DNA from: Fidelibacterota bacterium
GTDB lineage: Bacteria; Pseudomonadota; Alphaproteobacteria; Rhodospirillales; Rhodospirillaceae
Reading direction: 5' to 3'
Length of the DNA: 6,515 nucleotides
Assembly (NCBI GenBank): GCA_947473445.1
Contig: CANJEU010000128.1
Location: 1 to 6,515 of the forward strand
Under the pieces are notes generated by a model. That model worked only from the letters and a program-made list of their open reading frames with translations. It was not told the DNA's origin and made no database searches. A program made the translations under genes and the position numbers. Shown here one piece after another: positions 6,412-6,515 of the stretch. Each line of letters begins with the position of its first letter. Position 1 is the first letter of the stretch.

Positions 6412-6515
6412 TGGTCGCGGTGAATAGTCCCGCGGGGATGCTGATGTCGTCGGCGTCAGTGACCAATAACAGGCGCAACACGCCGTCTTCGAGACGCGCA
6501 TCGATCCCCTCGATC
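6392..6515 (-). CDS. C-terminal end of an unidentified convergent gene (partial)
   Basis: The last 40 codons and TGA stop (complement of 6392-6394) of a minus-strand gene whose start lies beyond the window. The residues read EGIDARLEDGVLRLLLVTD then IPAGLFTATI, with mostly G/C third positions until the last few codons, which supports real coding. The EGID and LLLVTDADD pattern recalls the last strands of beta-propeller-like proteins such as DUF3616 or esterase-like phytase families, but the fragment is too short to decide. Its 3' end overlaps the acyltransferase gene by 20 bp, so the btaA operon cannot continue on the plus strand immediately beyond it. Confidence 0.55.
   Translation of the reverse strand, partial: IEGIDARLEDGVLRLLLVTDADDISIPAGLFTATISHRSA

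Noticed and set aside
5446..6501. 351-codon open frame on the minus strand opposite the acyltransferase gene
   Set aside because: Its protein is rich in Arg, His, Ala and Asp with no domain logic, typical of an antisense mirror of a GC-rich gene. The plus-strand frame has clear GNAT-like motifs and operon context.

Overview
The window is GC-rich chromosomal DNA. Its housekeeping genes (a uvrD/pcrA-type helicase overlapping a ribosomal protein L11 methyltransferase gene, beside a Do-family serine protease gene) read as alphaproteobacterial; this is a judgement from sequence style and gene order, and the genus cannot be named. There are no mobile elements, tRNA or rRNA genes, or CRISPR arrays.

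Layout. Positions 1-1502 (+) hold the C-terminal 499 residues of a UvrD/PcrA helicase. It overlaps by 4 bp a prmA-like methyltransferase gene (1499-2383, +). Seven bases further on, the convergent htrA/degP-like gene ends (2391-3833, -). A 309-bp intergenic region (3834-4142) separates the htrA start from a divergent two-gene operon: a BtaA-family gene (4143-5360, +), overlapped by a gene for a probable tandem-GNAT-fold N-acyltransferase (5338-6411, +). At the right edge a convergent gene enters the window (6392-6515, -) and overlaps the end of the acyltransferase gene by 20 bp. This closes the btaA operon at two genes.

The most interesting part is the btaA operon. BtaA moves the 3-amino-3-carboxypropyl group of S-adenosylmethionine onto diacylglycerol, giving diacylglyceryl-homoserine, the precursor of the betaine lipid DGTS. 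The usual partner is the N-methyltransferase BtaB. Here there is no btaB, and an uncharacterised GNAT-fold protein takes that place, translationally coupled to btaA. One reading is that the homoserine-lipid amine is acylated instead of, or as well as, being methylated; this is inference. About 60 bp upstream of btaA lies CCGTCAC-N4-ACGTCAC, two 7-bp repeats with the 11-bp period of a Pho box. It fits the known induction of betaine-lipid synthesis by phosphate starvation.

The other genes serve DNA repair (UvrD/PcrA), ribosome modification (PrmA) and envelope protein quality control (HtrA). The intergenic region also holds a candidate htrA promoter, an 8-bp direct repeat and a doubtful 39-codon ORF.
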